64,000 bases of DNA. Origin: Cedecea davisae DSM 4568. GTDB taxonomy: Bacteria; Pseudomonadota; Gammaproteobacteria; Enterobacterales; Enterobacteriaceae. The notes beneath the pieces are model-generated. The model had not been told where the DNA came from and made no database searches. It saw only the letters and a program-made list of their open reading frames with translations. Shown in pieces: positions 27,012 through 36,402 of this stretch; the first letter of the stretch is position 1, and every line of letters starts with the position of its first letter. The DNA is taken from assembly GCF_000412335.2 (NCBI RefSeq), contig NZ_KE161030.1, forward strand, positions 2,704,526 to 2,768,525. Direction: 5' to 3'. Position numbers and translations under genes: made by a program.

Positions 27012-28499
27012 ATGAAGAACCCCACCCTGTTACAGTTTTTCCACTGGTATTCCCCCGGCGACGGCAGTCTGTGGCGCGAAGTTGCGGACCGTGCAGGCAG
27101 CCTCAGCGACATCGGCATCAATATGGTTTGGCTCCCGCCCGCCTATAAAGGCAGCTCTGGCGGCTATTCCGTAGGCTATGACAGCTACGATCTTTTCGAC
27201 CTCGGTGAATTCGACCAGAAAGGCAGCGTGCCGACCAAGTACGGCGATAAGGCCCAACTGCTGACGGCGATTCAGGCCCTACGTGATAACAACATTGCGG
27301 TGCTGCTGGACGTGGTGGTGAACCACAAAATGGGCGCCGATGAAAAAGAACAGGTGCGGGTTAACCGGGTCAACGAAGAAAACCGCAACGAAATTTCGGA
27401 AGAAGTCATAGAATGCGAGGCCTGGACTCGCTACACCTTCCCCGCCCGCGCCGGGCAATACTCGCAGTTTATCTGGGACTACAAATGCTTTAGCGGCGTT
27501 GACCACATTGAAAACCCGAACGAAGACGGCATCTTTAAAATCGTCAACGACTACACGGGCGAAGGCTGGAACGACCAGGTGGACGACGAGCTTGGCAACT
27601 TCGACTATCTGATGGGCGAAAACATTGATTTTCGCAACCACGCGGTCACCGAGGAGCTGAAATACTGGGCGCGCTGGGTAATGGAGCAAACAGGCTGTAA
27701 TGGCTTCCGGCTGGATGCGGTAAAACACATTCCGGCCTGGTTCTATAAAGAGTGGATTGAACACGTACAGCAGGTTGCCGCTCAGCCGCTATTTATCGTT
27801 GCCGAATACTGGTCACACGAGGTCGATAAACTCCAGGAATACATCGCCCAGGTCGAGGGCAAAACCATGCTGTTCGACGCGCCCCTGCAAATGAAATTTC
27901 ATGAGGCCTCCCGCAAGGGCCGCGATTACGACATGAGCCAAATTTTCACCGGCACCCTGGTGGAAGCCGACCCGTTCCATGCCGTCACCCTGGTTGCCAA
28001 CCACGATACCCAGCCGCTGCAATCCCTCGAAGCTCCGGTGGAGCCGTGGTTTAAACCACTGGCCTATGCGCTGATCCTGCTGCGTGAAAACGGCGTGCCC
28101 TCGGTATTTTACCCGGACCTTTTTGGTGCTCACTATGAGGATGAAGGCGGAGACGGCCAAAATTACCCGATTGAGATGCCGGTTATTGAACAGCTGGACG
28201 ACTTGATTCACGCCCGGGAACGCTTCGCCCACGGCGTACAAACGCTGTGGTTCGATCACCCCAACTGCATCGCTTTCAGCCGCAGCGGAACCGATGAAGA
28301 TCCGGGCTGCGTGGTGGTCATGTCTAACGGGGATAACGGCGAGAAAAACCTGACGCTGGGCGAAAACTTCGGCGGGAAAAACTGGCGTGATTACCTCGGC
28401 AACCGCGAGGAAACAATCTCCACCGACCAGAGCGGCAGCGCAACCTTCACCTGCAACGGCGGAAGCGTCAGCGTTTGGGTGCTGGAGGATGTTCTGTAG
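27012..28499 (+). CDS. amyA: Cytoplasmic alpha-amylase AmyA
   Basis: GH13 enzyme that cleaves alpha-1,4 glucans inside the cell. The 495 residues match E. coli AmyA and there is no signal peptide ([20 protein letters not shown]). GH13 motifs are visible: [22 protein letters not shown] (nucleophile Asp), FIVAEYW (acid/base Glu) and LVANHDTQP (transition-state Asp). It follows fliT after 69 bases, as in E. coli. Confidence 0.97.
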   Translation: MKNPTLLQFFHWYSPGDGSLWREVADRAGSLSDIGINMVWLPPAYKGSSGGYSVGYDSYDLFDLGEFDQKGSVPTKYGDKAQLLTAIQALRDNNIAVLLDVVVNHKMGADEKEQVRVNRVNEENRNEISEEVIECEAWTRYTFPARAGQYSQFIWDYKCFSGVDHIENPNEDGIFKIVNDYTGEGWNDQVDDELGNFDYLMGENIDFRNHAVTEELKYWARWVMEQTGCNGFRLDAVKHIPAWFYKEWIEHVQQVAAQPLFIVAEYWSHEVDKLQEYIAQVEGKTMLFDAPLQMKFHEASRKGRDYDMSQIFTGTLVEADPFHAVTLVANHDTQPLQSLEAPVEPWFKPLAYALILLRENGVPSVFYPDLFGAHYEDEGGDGQNYPIEMPVIEQLDDLIHARERFAHGVQTLWFDHPNCIAFSRSGTDEDPGCVVVMSNGDNGEKNLTLGENFGGKNWRDYLGNREETISTDQSGSATFTCNGGSVSVWVLEDVL

Positions 28500-28556
28500 C
28501 GTTATCTCACCGGCCCCCTCCCATCGCCACATCAGGAAGAGGGGTCGGATGAGGGC

Positions 28557-28976
28557 TTACTCTTTGGGCAGCTTGCTGTCCAAAGGGTTTTTAGCGAGGA
28601 AATCAGCGCACTCTGTCGTCAAACGATCAACGCGCTTCAAAGTCATTCCGGCGTACTCCAGCGTGTCGCCGTCGCGCTCTATAGCGTAAATCTCACGTTT
28701 TACGGTCACGTTGCTAAGCTCGCCGGAAAGCTTTGTCAGCTTGCCCGGCAGGGCAATCACACGCTGCCACTGGCGGCAATCGAGAGTATCGCCGTCGGCG
28801 GTAACCACCAGCGAAGCAATCGCCTCCGGGCTAACCAGCTTGCTCTGCGGTCCGTTCGACTGCCAGTAGCCCGCCAGCCCTGCCGGAGCCGGCTCACGAA
28901 CGACTTGCTTATAATCTCTGACCTCGGCGCAGCCGCTCAGAGCTACCAGCGCTGCCAAAAGTAAAACCTTCTTCAT
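28557..28976 (-). CDS. yedD: Outer-membrane lipoprotein YedD
   Basis: A 139-residue predicted lipoprotein of unknown function. The signal MKKVLLLAALVALSGCAEVR has a lipobox LSGC with the modified cysteine at residue 16. The residue after it is alanine, so outer-membrane sorting is expected. The mature part resembles E. coli YedD. It converges on amyA and is divergent from yedE. Confidence 0.93.
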   Translation of the reverse strand: MKKVLLLAALVALSGCAEVRDYKQVVREPAPAGLAGYWQSNGPQSKLVSPEAIASLVVTADGDTLDCRQWQRVIALPGKLTKLSGELSNVTVKREIYAIERDGDTLEYAGMTLKRVDRLTTECADFLAKNPLDSKLPKE

Positions 28977-29169
28977 CGTCTATCCTGACTGCGGAGAAAA
29001 AATAATTTTGGCATTAAAGCCACGCCCTCGCCAGCAATTCCTCCATTGGCCGAAAAATTGATCCAGATTGATTTTTCATGTTTTCAGCCTGTTAACCCCC
29101 GGATATCGGCGTATGATCGCGCCCTCTTCGTCCCATGTGGCGCGTTCTTCTGAGTTCAGAGGCGAAACA

Positions 29170-30384
29170 ATGACCTGGCAACACTTCAAACACCAATACC
29201 TGGTAACCTTCTGGAAACCGATGCCCGCGGTAATCGCCGCCGGCATTCTCTCCACCTACTATTTCGGCATCACCGGCACCTTCTGGGCGGTCACCGGAGA
29301 ATTCACCCGCTGGGGCGGCCAGCTGCTACAGCTGATGGGCGTTCACGCCGAAGAGTGGGGCTACTATAAGCTTATCCATCTCGACGGCAGCCCGCTGACC
29401 CGCATCGACGGCATGATGATCATCGGCATGTTCGGCGGCTGTTTTGCCGCAGCACTATGGGCCAATAACGTCAAGCTCAGGCTGCCGCAGCACCGGATCC
29501 GCATCATTCAGGCAGTGGCGGGCGGCATTATTGCAGGCTTCGGGGCAAGGCTTGCCATGGGCTGCAACCTCGCCGCCTTCTTTACCGGTATTCCTCAGTT
29601 TTCTCTGCACGCCTGGTTCTTTGCTCTGGCAACGGCAATCGGCTGCTGGTTTGGCGCACGCTTCACCCTGCTGCCGATGTTCCGCATTCCGGTGAAACTG
29701 CAAAAAGTCTCTGCCGCCTCTCCTTTGACGCAAAAGCCTGACCGGGCAAAACGCCGCTTCCGCATCGGCATGCTGGTGTTTATCGGTATGCTCGGCTGGG
29801 GAGGCTTTACCGCCATCAACCAGCCTAAGCTGGGGCTGGCGATGCTGTTCGGCGTTGGCTTCGGGCTGCTTATCGAGCGGGCGCAAATCTGCTTTACCTC
29901 CGCTTTCCGCGATATGTGGATAACCGGCCGTACCCATATGGCCAAGGCTATTATTCTCGGCATGGCGGTAAGCGCGATAGGTATTTTCAGCTACGTGCAG
30001 CTTGGCGTAGAAGCCAAAATCATGTGGGCCGGGCCAAATGCGGTTATCGGTGGCCTGCTGTTTGGCTTCGGTATCGTGCTGGCCGGTGGCTGCGAAACCG
30101 GCTGGATGTATCGCGCCGTTGAGGGCCAGGTGCATTACTGGTGGGTTGGCCTGGGGAACGTTATCGGATCCACGCTGCTGGCCTGGTTCTGGGATGATAT
30201 TTCACCCGCGCTTGCCACCAGTTGGGATAAAGTGAACCTGCTCAACACCTTTGGGCCGCTGGGCGGGCTGCTGGTCACCTACCTGATGCTGCTGGCGGCT
30301 TATTTACTGATTGTCGGCTGGGAAAAACGCTTTTTCCGGCGTAAAAATCAGGCTATCGCTAACGCTACCGGGGAGGCAGCATGA
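29170..30384 (+). CDS. yedE: YeeE/YedE family membrane transporter YedE
   Basis: Polytopic inner-membrane protein of 404 residues (E. coli 401) proposed to import a sulfur or selenium compound for the TusA-like protein encoded next to it. The start at 29170 (MTWQHFKHQYLVTFWKPMPA) aligns with E. coli; an upstream ATG at 29068 is not supported. Conserved signatures are GFGARLAMGCNLAAFFTGIP and LAGGCETGWMYRAVEGQ, with cysteines that could pass the sulfur atom. The stop overlaps the yedF ATG by four bases. Confidence 0.95.
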   Translation: MTWQHFKHQYLVTFWKPMPAVIAAGILSTYYFGITGTFWAVTGEFTRWGGQLLQLMGVHAEEWGYYKLIHLDGSPLTRIDGMMIIGMFGGCFAAALWANNVKLRLPQHRIRIIQAVAGGIIAGFGARLAMGCNLAAFFTGIPQFSLHAWFFALATAIGCWFGARFTLLPMFRIPVKLQKVSAASPLTQKPDRAKRRFRIGMLVFIGMLGWGGFTAINQPKLGLAMLFGVGFGLLIERAQICFTSAFRDMWITGRTHMAKAIILGMAVSAIGIFSYVQLGVEAKIMWAGPNAVIGGLLFGFGIVLAGGCETGWMYRAVEGQVHYWWVGLGNVIGSTLLAWFWDDISPALATSWDKVNLLNTFGPLGGLLVTYLMLLAAYLLIVGWEKRFFRRKNQAIANATGEAA

Positions 30385-30617
30385 GCCAGAATATTGTTCC
30401 TGATTATCGTCTCGATATGGTGGGTGAACCCTGCCCTTACCCTGCGGTTGCCACGCTTGAAGCCATGCCACAGTTGAAGAAAGGTGAAATCCTTGAAGTG
30501 GTAAGCGACTGCCCGCAGTCCATCAACAACATTCCGCTGGATGCAAAAAACCACGGCTACACGGTGCTCGATATCCAGCAGGACGGGCCGACCATTCGCT
30601 ACCTTATTCAGCGTTAA
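30381..30617 (+). CDS. yedF: TusA-family sulfurtransferase-like protein YedF
   Basis: A 78-residue SirA/TusA-like protein with the key cysteine in LDMVGEPCPYPAVATLEAM and the typical alpha/beta fold. TusA proteins carry persulfide sulfur; the YedE-YedF pairing has been linked to selenium metabolism in some genomes. It is translationally coupled to yedE by an ATGA overlap. Confidence 0.95.
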   Translation: MSQNIVPDYRLDMVGEPCPYPAVATLEAMPQLKKGEILEVVSDCPQSINNIPLDAKNHGYTVLDIQQDGPTIRYLIQR

Positions 30618-30623
30618 TCAGTA

Positions 30624-30648
30624 AAAAGGGGCAACACTTTGCCCCTTC
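30624..30648. terminator. Terminator between yedF and the RpiR-family gene
   Basis: AAGGGGCAA pairs with TTGCCCCTT across a short CACT-like loop, with A/T runs on both sides. It probably serves both convergent genes. Confidence 0.7.
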
Positions 30649-30650
30649 AA

Positions 30651-31505
30651 TTAACGAACCGGTTTCACCCACGCGCCCGAGTCCAGCAGAAAGCGTTCGG
30701 CGCTGGCAATCTTCTCTACCGCTCTGTCACCGTGCTTTGCAACCATCATTGCCAGCAGGCATTCCGCAATTCCCATAGCCGACACCACCGAAGGGAAAAA
30801 TGACGGGCTGTGTGCGGAAAAATAGAGCGTGCTGGCCGCATCCTGAGCCAGAGGCGAAAGCGGCGAGTCGGTCAGCGCCACAATTTTACTTCCGGCACGC
30901 CTGGCCGCTCCCAGAACGTCGAGCGACTCCCGCGAATAAGGCGCAAAGCCAATCATCAGCACCACATCCTTTGGCGTCAGCTCGCGAGTGAATATCTCGT
31001 AGTTACTGGCCTGGCCGTCAATCAGGGAAACATTCTTATTAAACAGGCGGTAGATATAAAACAGCGTGTAGGCAACCGAATAACTGGCGCGGAAACCGCA
31101 AACATACACATGATCCGCCGCATCCAGCACTTCTACGGCCACCGTCATTGCCTGCTGGTTTTCCGCCTCGGTATGGGACAAATTGGCGGCGTGAGCATCA
31201 AAAACTTCCTGATAAAGCGAAGCCGTACTGCCTTTATCTACCAGTTTTTCCGCCCTCGCCTGATGGCTTTCAAGGCTTAACCCCAGCCCCTGAACAAACG
31301 CCTCTTTCAGTTCACCCCAGCCAACATACCCCAGGCGCTGGGCCAGGCGCAGCAAAGTGGCGGGTTTAACGCCAATACGCGAGGCAAAAGCCCGCATAGA
31401 AAGCGTAACCAGGTCGTTGATATTATGCAGGGTCAAATCCGCCGCACGCTGCAGCTCCGGCGTTAAAGTGGAGTAGTTACTTTCTATCGTCTGTTGCGGG
31501 GTCAT
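30651..31505 (-). CDS. MurR/RpiR family transcriptional regulator
   Basis: A 284-residue regulator with an N-terminal HTH_6 domain (SMRAFASRIGVKPATLLRLA and RLGYVGWGELKEAFV, residues 36-71) and a C-terminal SIS domain (about 125-255: DAADHVYVCGFRASYSVAYT, ALTDSPLSPLA) that binds a phosphosugar. Regulators of this family control sugar or amino sugar catabolism. No obvious target gene is adjacent, so the regulon is unknown. E. coli has no gene of this type at this place. Confidence 0.88.
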   Translation of the reverse strand: MTPQQTIESNYSTLTPELQRAADLTLHNINDLVTLSMRAFASRIGVKPATLLRLAQRLGYVGWGELKEAFVQGLGLSLESHQARAEKLVDKGSTASLYQEVFDAHAANLSHTEAENQQAMTVAVEVLDAADHVYVCGFRASYSVAYTLFYIYRLFNKNVSLIDGQASNYEIFTRELTPKDVVLMIGFAPYSRESLDVLGAARRAGSKIVALTDSPLSPLAQDAASTLYFSAHSPSFFPSVVSAMGIAECLLAMMVAKHGDRAVEKIASAERFLLDSGAWVKPVR

Positions 31506-31655
31506 AGGCAGATAAGGCGCTCCGGTTGCGACCGGAATTACAAACCGGTGCCAAAAGATATCACCCTGATTTTGCAGTGGAATTGCTCACTGCGTCAAAC
31601 AAATGCGCGCAACGCCCCGGCTTTGCTGGCTAAAACGATACCTGGCTCAACAAAC

Positions 31656-31671
31656 TGAGATATATGTCTCA
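31656..31671. promoter_or_regulatory. Small palindrome upstream of the RpiR-family gene
   Basis: TGAGA and TCTCA flank TATATG, about 150 bases upstream of the regulator start. It could be an operator for the regulator. The rest of 31506-31772 shows no gene or strong signal. Confidence 0.3.
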
Positions 31672-31772
31672 ATTATCCGTGATAAAAAGAACATCGCTGC
31701 AGCACATATCCCCATAACGCCGCACGCAATAAAGATAAAAATCCAATAAGACCGCATCGCCACTCTCTACGC

Positions 31773-31797
31773 AAAAAAGCCTCCGAAGAGGCTTTAT
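31773..31797 (-). terminator. Terminator of the trimeric autotransporter gene
   Basis: Read leftwards, AAGCCTC pairs with GAGGCTT around a TTCG tetraloop and is followed by a T run. It starts just past the stop of the autotransporter gene. Confidence 0.9.
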
Positions 31798-31806
31798 AAG
31801 CTTACA

Positions 31807-32742
31807 TCACCACTGATATGCCGCGCCTGCACCCACGACAAAGTTCTGCTGCGAGTCATTCGAGACCGAGGCTTTAATAACGGTGTTTTCTGTCGCACGG
31901 GCGGAAAAGCCAACGGCCAGAGCGCTTTCACCATCCGTTGTACCAGCACCTGCGCCAACAGAGAAGGTAGCGCCCTGAGTAACCTGCGGGATGTTTGCCA
32001 TCGCCGCGACGCCCGCAATACCCGCAGAGGCACGCTGGCGGTTATCGTCTACCTGGTTTTTGAGTCTGGCAAAGCTATTGCCTGCGCCGGTATTGGCTTC
32101 TAAAGCATCAATACGGGATTCATGGTTAGCCAGTTCCGCAGAATGTGCCGCTACAGCCTGATTGGTTTTAGCCAGCGCCGCTTTATTGTTTTCAGCATTG
32201 GCAATTGCGGCATCGGTTCTGGATTTTGCATAAGCACCGGTCATCTGAATTTGCCCATTCAGCACATTCAGCGCTTTGTTTTGCTCTTCGTTTTCTGTCG
32301 CATTGTTGATCAACGCGGTTTTGGTGGTTGAGCCAAGATTTGCAATAGCCTGCTTATTCCCTTCGACCTGAGTACCGGTCACCTGAATTTGCCCATTCAG
32401 CACATTCAGCGCTTTGTTTTGCTCTTCGTTTTCTGCCGCATTATTGATCAACGCGTTTTTGGTGGTTGAGCCAAGATTTGCAATAGCCTGCTTGTTACCA
32501 TCGACCTGGTTTCCCAGAGTTGTCCTCGCCGAAACCTCCGCATCGGTCTGCGCCTGCAGGTTATTAATTGCGCTATCATGCTGGAAAACGGTAAGCGCCG
32601 TATTCTCCAACAGAGAGGACTCACCTGAGGTAAACACCGGATCATAATTATTTGGAGCATCGATCACCGTCGCTGCGTTAGCGAAACTCATTACAGAACT
32701 CAGAATTGAACCAATAATTAAAGCCAAAGTTGCCTTTTTCAT
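31807..32742 (-). CDS. Small YadA-type trimeric autotransporter (surface coiled-coil protein)
   Basis: A 311-residue outer-membrane protein. The signal peptide is MKKATLALIIGSILSSVMSF with probable cleavage after ANA at residue 23. Residues 45-245 are predicted coiled-coil stalk, including two near-identical 46-residue repeats (79-124 and 125-170). The last 70 residues form a YadA-like anchor (RASAGIAGVAAMANIPQVTQ, ATFSVGAGAG, then FVVGAGAAYQW ending in an aromatic residue), which makes a trimeric beta-barrel. There is no visible globular adhesive head, so binding activity is uncertain. It is monocistronic with its own terminator. E. coli K-12 has no equivalent here. Confidence 0.88.
   Translation of the reverse strand: MKKATLALIIGSILSSVMSFANAATVIDAPNNYDPVFTSGESSLLENTALTVFQHDSAINNLQAQTDAEVSARTTLGNQVDGNKQAIANLGSTTKNALINNAAENEEQNKALNVLNGQIQVTGTQVEGNKQAIANLGSTTKTALINNATENEEQNKALNVLNGQIQMTGAYAKSRTDAAIANAENNKAALAKTNQAVAAHSAELANHESRIDALEANTGAGNSFARLKNQVDDNRQRASAGIAGVAAMANIPQVTQGATFSVGAGAGTTDGESALAVGFSARATENTVIKASVSNDSQQNFVVGAGAAYQW
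32233..32508 (-). repeat. Tandem pair of 138-bp repeats inside the autotransporter gene
   Basis: Two copies (32371-32508 and 32233-32370) encode the 46-residue units starting QVDGNKQAIANLGSTTK and QVEGNKQAIANLGSTTK. They differ at few bases, so the copy number can probably change by recombination and lengthen or shorten the stalk. Confidence 0.88.
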
Positions 32743-33310
32743 TCTAAAAACCTACTATATATTCGCTTGTGAAGATTTAGTAAAATCCGATCAAATTGAT
32801 AGTTAACCGGCTGCAACCGGTTAACTATCACCCTTCAGTCATTTATTTATTTATTCAATTATCAAAAACACATCAGTTAATAAAAGCGGGTTAATAATTT
32901 CGCCCGAAATTAATTATCTGAATCACTTCTATTACGCCGAATAGCGACATAAAACACCCAAGCCGCGCAGCACAAACCCGCACAACCACCTGTTAATTAT
33001 GCTCTTTTACTTTATTTAGTTATTAAATTAATCTGCACACTTTGCCACCAGGAGATACGGCAACAATAAAATAAAATAATAATATTGCGTGATAATTGAT
33101 GCGCTGAATATGCATTGCGTGAGGGGAACGAAGTTTGATCTACGTCATGCTATTGAGCATTTATTTAGCTTTAGGTGGGAATATTCTTAATGCCTTTCAT
33201 ATGAAATAGGCAATTGTTAATTGAATATTGTTGAAAAGTTCTGCTGCGGGATGTTAATGAAATTAAAATACGAATGATTATTAAATTTAATTGTCTTGCC
33301 ACGATCAAGT
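32743..33310. other. AT-rich intergenic region with a perfect inverted repeat
   Basis: No gene is supported in this 570-base AT-rich stretch. The clear feature is an inverted repeat at 32797-32830 with 14-base arms (TGATAGTTAACCGG and its complement) and a six-base loop CTGCAA, 55 bases upstream of the autotransporter start. It lacks a T run and may be an operator. The GTTAAC-rich arms are symmetric enough for a dimeric regulator. Confidence 0.6.
32797..32830. promoter_or_regulatory. 14-bp perfect inverted repeat upstream of the autotransporter gene
   Basis: The arms TGATAGTTAACCGG and CCGGTTAACTATCA are exact complements separated by six bases. The position before the gene fits an operator or an mRNA 5' hairpin. 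I cannot name the factor. Confidence 0.5.
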
Positions 33311-33329
33311 AAAAGGCCTTCAACAGGCC
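33311..33329 (-). terminator. Original fliE terminator, now separated from fliE
   Basis: Read leftwards, GGCCT pairs with AGGCC around GTTGA and is followed by TTTT. It lies 18 bases beyond the left attachment repeat. Removing the prophage remnant would place it just after the fliE stop, so it is likely the native fliE terminator. Confidence 0.6.
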
Positions 33330-33346
33330 ATTTACCCGCCAGGCGG

Positions 33347-33367
33347 CTACACCTGCATGTTCATGAT
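33347..33367. repeat. Left attachment repeat (att core) of the prophage remnant
   Basis: A 21-base stretch starting CTACACCTGCATG is identical to 37719-37739, which is the 3' end of fliE. The copy here carries the last six codons and stop of fliE on the minus strand. The direct repeat marks site-specific integration into the fliE 3' end. Confidence 0.85.
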
Positions 33368-33429
33368 ATGAGGAGTCGAATTGTAAGATAGAGAAAGAAC
33401 AGGAAACATCACGATTCAAGACAGAGATT

Positions 33430-33486
33430 TAGCGCGAGAGTGTTTGGGCTACTGGTAAGTTCACGCAACCTCGCGCTAGTTTTTTT
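33430..33486 (+). terminator. Possible hairpin terminator inside the remnant
   Basis: TAGCGCGAG and CTCGCGCTA pair across about 31 bases and a seven-T run follows. The long loop makes the call uncertain. No gene on this strand precedes it within the remnant. Confidence 0.4.
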
Positions 33487-33603
33487 GTCCCATCAGTGTC
33501 CCATAAGTTTTATTGGTGGTTTTTCATCGCCGCGCTTACGTCTGCCTGCTTATTGTTCCAGGCGCTGTTCTGCGGCATCTCTACGCGCACAGATACAAAG
33601 CTG

Positions 33604-33857
33604 TCAGCTGGTATGGCTAGCCATGCGAACTCGATCAACCATCTCTTGGTACTTCTGCACCATGCTAGACATTTCACGCAGCACGGAAGAAGCAATAACA
33701 AGCTTGATGGTAGACGACAGGCGGCTCAGGCTGGTATTAAGCTTGTCTGAATTCTTGGAGAGCTCATCAAGCTCGTTTTTGTTTTTCTCACCGAGGCGAT
33801 AAGCTTGCCGGTTTCAAGGTCTACCTCGTAATAAATACCGCCTAAATCCTGCGCCAT
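33604..33857 (-). pseudogene. Fragment of a phage tail tape-measure gene
   Basis: From ATG 33857 (with GGAG upstream) the frame reads MAQDLGGIYYEVDLETGKLI, then shifts. In the next frame it continues KNKNELDELSKNSDKLNTSL, then LSSTIKLVIASSVLREMSSM, to a stop at 33604. This is the typical N-terminus of tail tape-measure proteins. A one-base deletion near 33800 breaks the frame, and the other several hundred residues are missing. Confidence 0.6.
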
Positions 33858-33872
33858 ACTTTTCTCCGGGCA

Positions 33873-33896
33873 TAAAAAAACCCGCCGTGGCGGGTT
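33873..33896 (-). terminator. Phage terminator before the tape-measure fragment
   Basis: Read leftwards, AACCCGCC pairs with GGCGGGTT with a minimal loop, followed by seven T residues. It sits between the truncated gene end at 33908 and the tape-measure start. Confidence 0.65.
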
Positions 33897-33907
33897 GTTA
33901 ATAAACT

Positions 33908-33956
33908 TTAATTGCAGTTTATCGGTCGTCCAACGAAGATTATGTCTCCATAGGAT
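33908..33956 (-). pseudogene. 3' end of a phage gene cut by the IS911-like element
   Basis: A minus-strand frame reads SYGDIIFVGRPINCN and stops at 33908, directly at the IS boundary. It looks like the end of a virion or tail gene upstream of the tape measure, but the family cannot be named from 15 residues. Confidence 0.4.
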
Positions 33957-34028
33957 TGAAGTGGTTTACTGAATTTGGCCACCTGAATAGAGGTGATATG
34001 CTCACCTCAGAACAACACAGGTGCTCCA

Positions 34029-35196
<1,168 letters not shown>

Positions 35197-35208
35197 CCAC
35201 TTCAAACC

Positions 35209-35358
35209 ATGGATGGAACCCTCCTGGAAGTAACTTACGCCTGGAAAGATGGCACATCCATGATGAAGCATTTGAATGGAAATCGCACTGGTCGAGAAGA
35301 TTGCATCAACGGACAAAGTATTTTCAAGTTAGTGAAAGATATCGATCAGGTCGCTTAG
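35209..35358 (+). CDS. Small phage protein, possibly truncated at its start by the IS
   Basis: A 49-codon frame reads MDGTLLEVTYAWKDGTSMMK, then HLNGNRTGREDCINGQSIFK, and stops at 35358. Codon use looks real, but the ATG lies five bases from the IS end and has no ribosome binding site, so the true start was probably removed by the insertion. Function unknown. Confidence 0.45.
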   Translation: MDGTLLEVTYAWKDGTSMMKHLNGNRTGREDCINGQSIFKLVKDIDQVA

Positions 35359-35370
35359 GCGGCCTTTTTT
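35348..35370 (+). terminator. Terminator inside the remnant
   Basis: AGGTCGC pairs with GCGGCCT around TTAG, followed by a run of T. It overlaps the end of the small phage gene before it. Confidence 0.8.
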
Positions 35371-35398
35371 ATTACATACGGTTTAACAGAGGTGAGAG

Positions 35399-35719
35399 AT
35401 GGAAATCGCAGTATCAAGCATCAAAGAGGGCCAGGTGTTTTACGCCATCAACCTTGGCAGCCAATTTCCTGAATTTAAAAAATTCACAGCAAACACAACG
35501 TCGGGGAAACAGGTTAAGGCCACTGAGACGGGAAATCGTGGCTGGGGGAGTTATGAAAGAACATTACGTTCAGCTGACTGTCGATTCTTCAGTGGCTTCA
35601 TTTCAGCTCGTGGCATTTGGGTTGGATCACGACTGACTCCAGAGGAGAAGCGGATTGAAAGGATGCTTGAGCAAGCCAGAAAGTCCATTGATGAAATCAT
35701 GGCCAAAGATGACCTTTAG
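35399..35719 (+). CDS. Uncharacterised phage protein
   Basis: A 106-residue protein of unknown function starting MEIAVSSIKEGQVFYAINLG, with a charged helical tail (LTPEEKRIERMLEQARKSID). It has AGAGGTGAGAG before the ATG. It sits among early-region phage genes, and I recognise no domain. Confidence 0.65.
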   Translation: MEIAVSSIKEGQVFYAINLGSQFPEFKKFTANTTSGKQVKATETGNRGWGSYERTLRSADCRFFSGFISARGIWVGSRLTPEEKRIERMLEQARKSIDEIMAKDDL

Positions 35720-35754
35720 CCCGTTCGGCGCACAACTAAATAGAGGGTGAGGAT

Positions 35755-35949
35755 ATGGAGTGGCAAAAAGTCAGCGATGTTTTACCGGGTGGGAAAAATG
35801 ATGTTCAGATTTATTGCTCTGACACGAAAGAGCAATTTGTAGGCTTTCATATTGGTAGCGGTCAATTTCAATACGCAATTTAGGATGGCATGAAGATTGC
35901 CTGTGTTCCAACTCACTGGGCAAAACTGCCTCCATCACCCACCGAGTAA
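35755..35949 (+). pseudogene. DUF551-type phage gene with an in-frame amber stop
   Basis: From ATG 35755 (GGTGAGGAT upstream) the frame reads MEWQKVSDVLPGGKNDVQIY and 22 further residues, then TAG at 35881. The same frame continues to the typical DUF551 ending (CVPTHWAKLPPSPTE) and a TAA at 35947. One base change has split a 64-codon gene. Role unknown. Confidence 0.65.
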
Positions 35950-36005
35950 CCTCCGCATCAGCTTTCACTGAGATCTGATTCTGATTCACCCTCGTTGTTC
36001 CTGTT

Positions 36006-36027
36006 GCCCACTCCTGTGGGCTTTTTT
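36006..36027 (+). terminator. Terminator after the DUF551 gene
   Basis: GCCCAC pairs with GTGGGC around TCCT and six T residues follow. The opposite-strand lipoprotein gene ends just after it. Confidence 0.88.
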
Positions 36028-36030
36028 GGT

Positions 36031-36252
36031 CTACATATCAGCAGGGATCATGATGGTATCGGAGACAATTGAAAACGGAAGATCAAGGATTAATAGAAGT
36101 GGCACAGGAAAAGGAGTGCCCCCCATAGCCCTAAAGTCGAATTGTGTTGCAGGATAAATTCCTCCTGAGTATTCGCCATCATGTCTGCCAAACATCATTC
36201 CACAACCAGAAAGAAGAGATGACATACAAATAAGGAGCAAAATCCGTTTCAT
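36031..36252 (-). CDS. YceK-like lipoprotein carried by the remnant
   Basis: A 73-residue lipoprotein resembling the YceK/YidQ (DUF1375) family. The signal is MKRILLLICMSSLLSGCGMM with lipobox LSGC (cysteine 17). The mature part has PATQFDFRAMGGTPFPVPLL and ends in a hydrophobic PFSIVSDTIMIPADM, as in YceK. The start at 36252 fits a signal peptide better than the earlier ATG at 36288. It faces opposite to the phage genes around it, typical of a phage cargo gene (moron). Function unknown. Confidence 0.75.
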   Translation of the reverse strand: MKRILLLICMSSLLSGCGMMFGRHDGEYSGGIYPATQFDFRAMGGTPFPVPLLLILDLPFSIVSDTIMIPADM

Positions 36253-36402
36253 TGTTAATTCCCAATTAATTTTTAGAAATACTAGCACACCTCATCCATT
36301 GAATTAATTTCGCCCTCGCCAGGAATCTTAATTTCAGATATTTCGCGTCCATTCCTAAGCTAAAGGCTGAGGAATGAACACAACTAAACAGGAGCATCAA
36401 CC

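Noticed and set aside
29455..30135. A 226-codon open frame antisense to yedE
   Set aside because: It mirrors conserved yedE codons and has no domain signature or start signal.
32233..32508. Direct repeats considered as a CRISPR array
   Set aside because: Units are 138 bp, tandem without spacers and in frame with a coiled-coil protein, so they are protein repeats.
33171..33419. An 82-codon minus-strand open frame covering the left attachment repeat
   Set aside because: It crosses the att core and the stranded fliE terminator. Its sequence resembles no family, and it is explained as chance reading across the integration junction.
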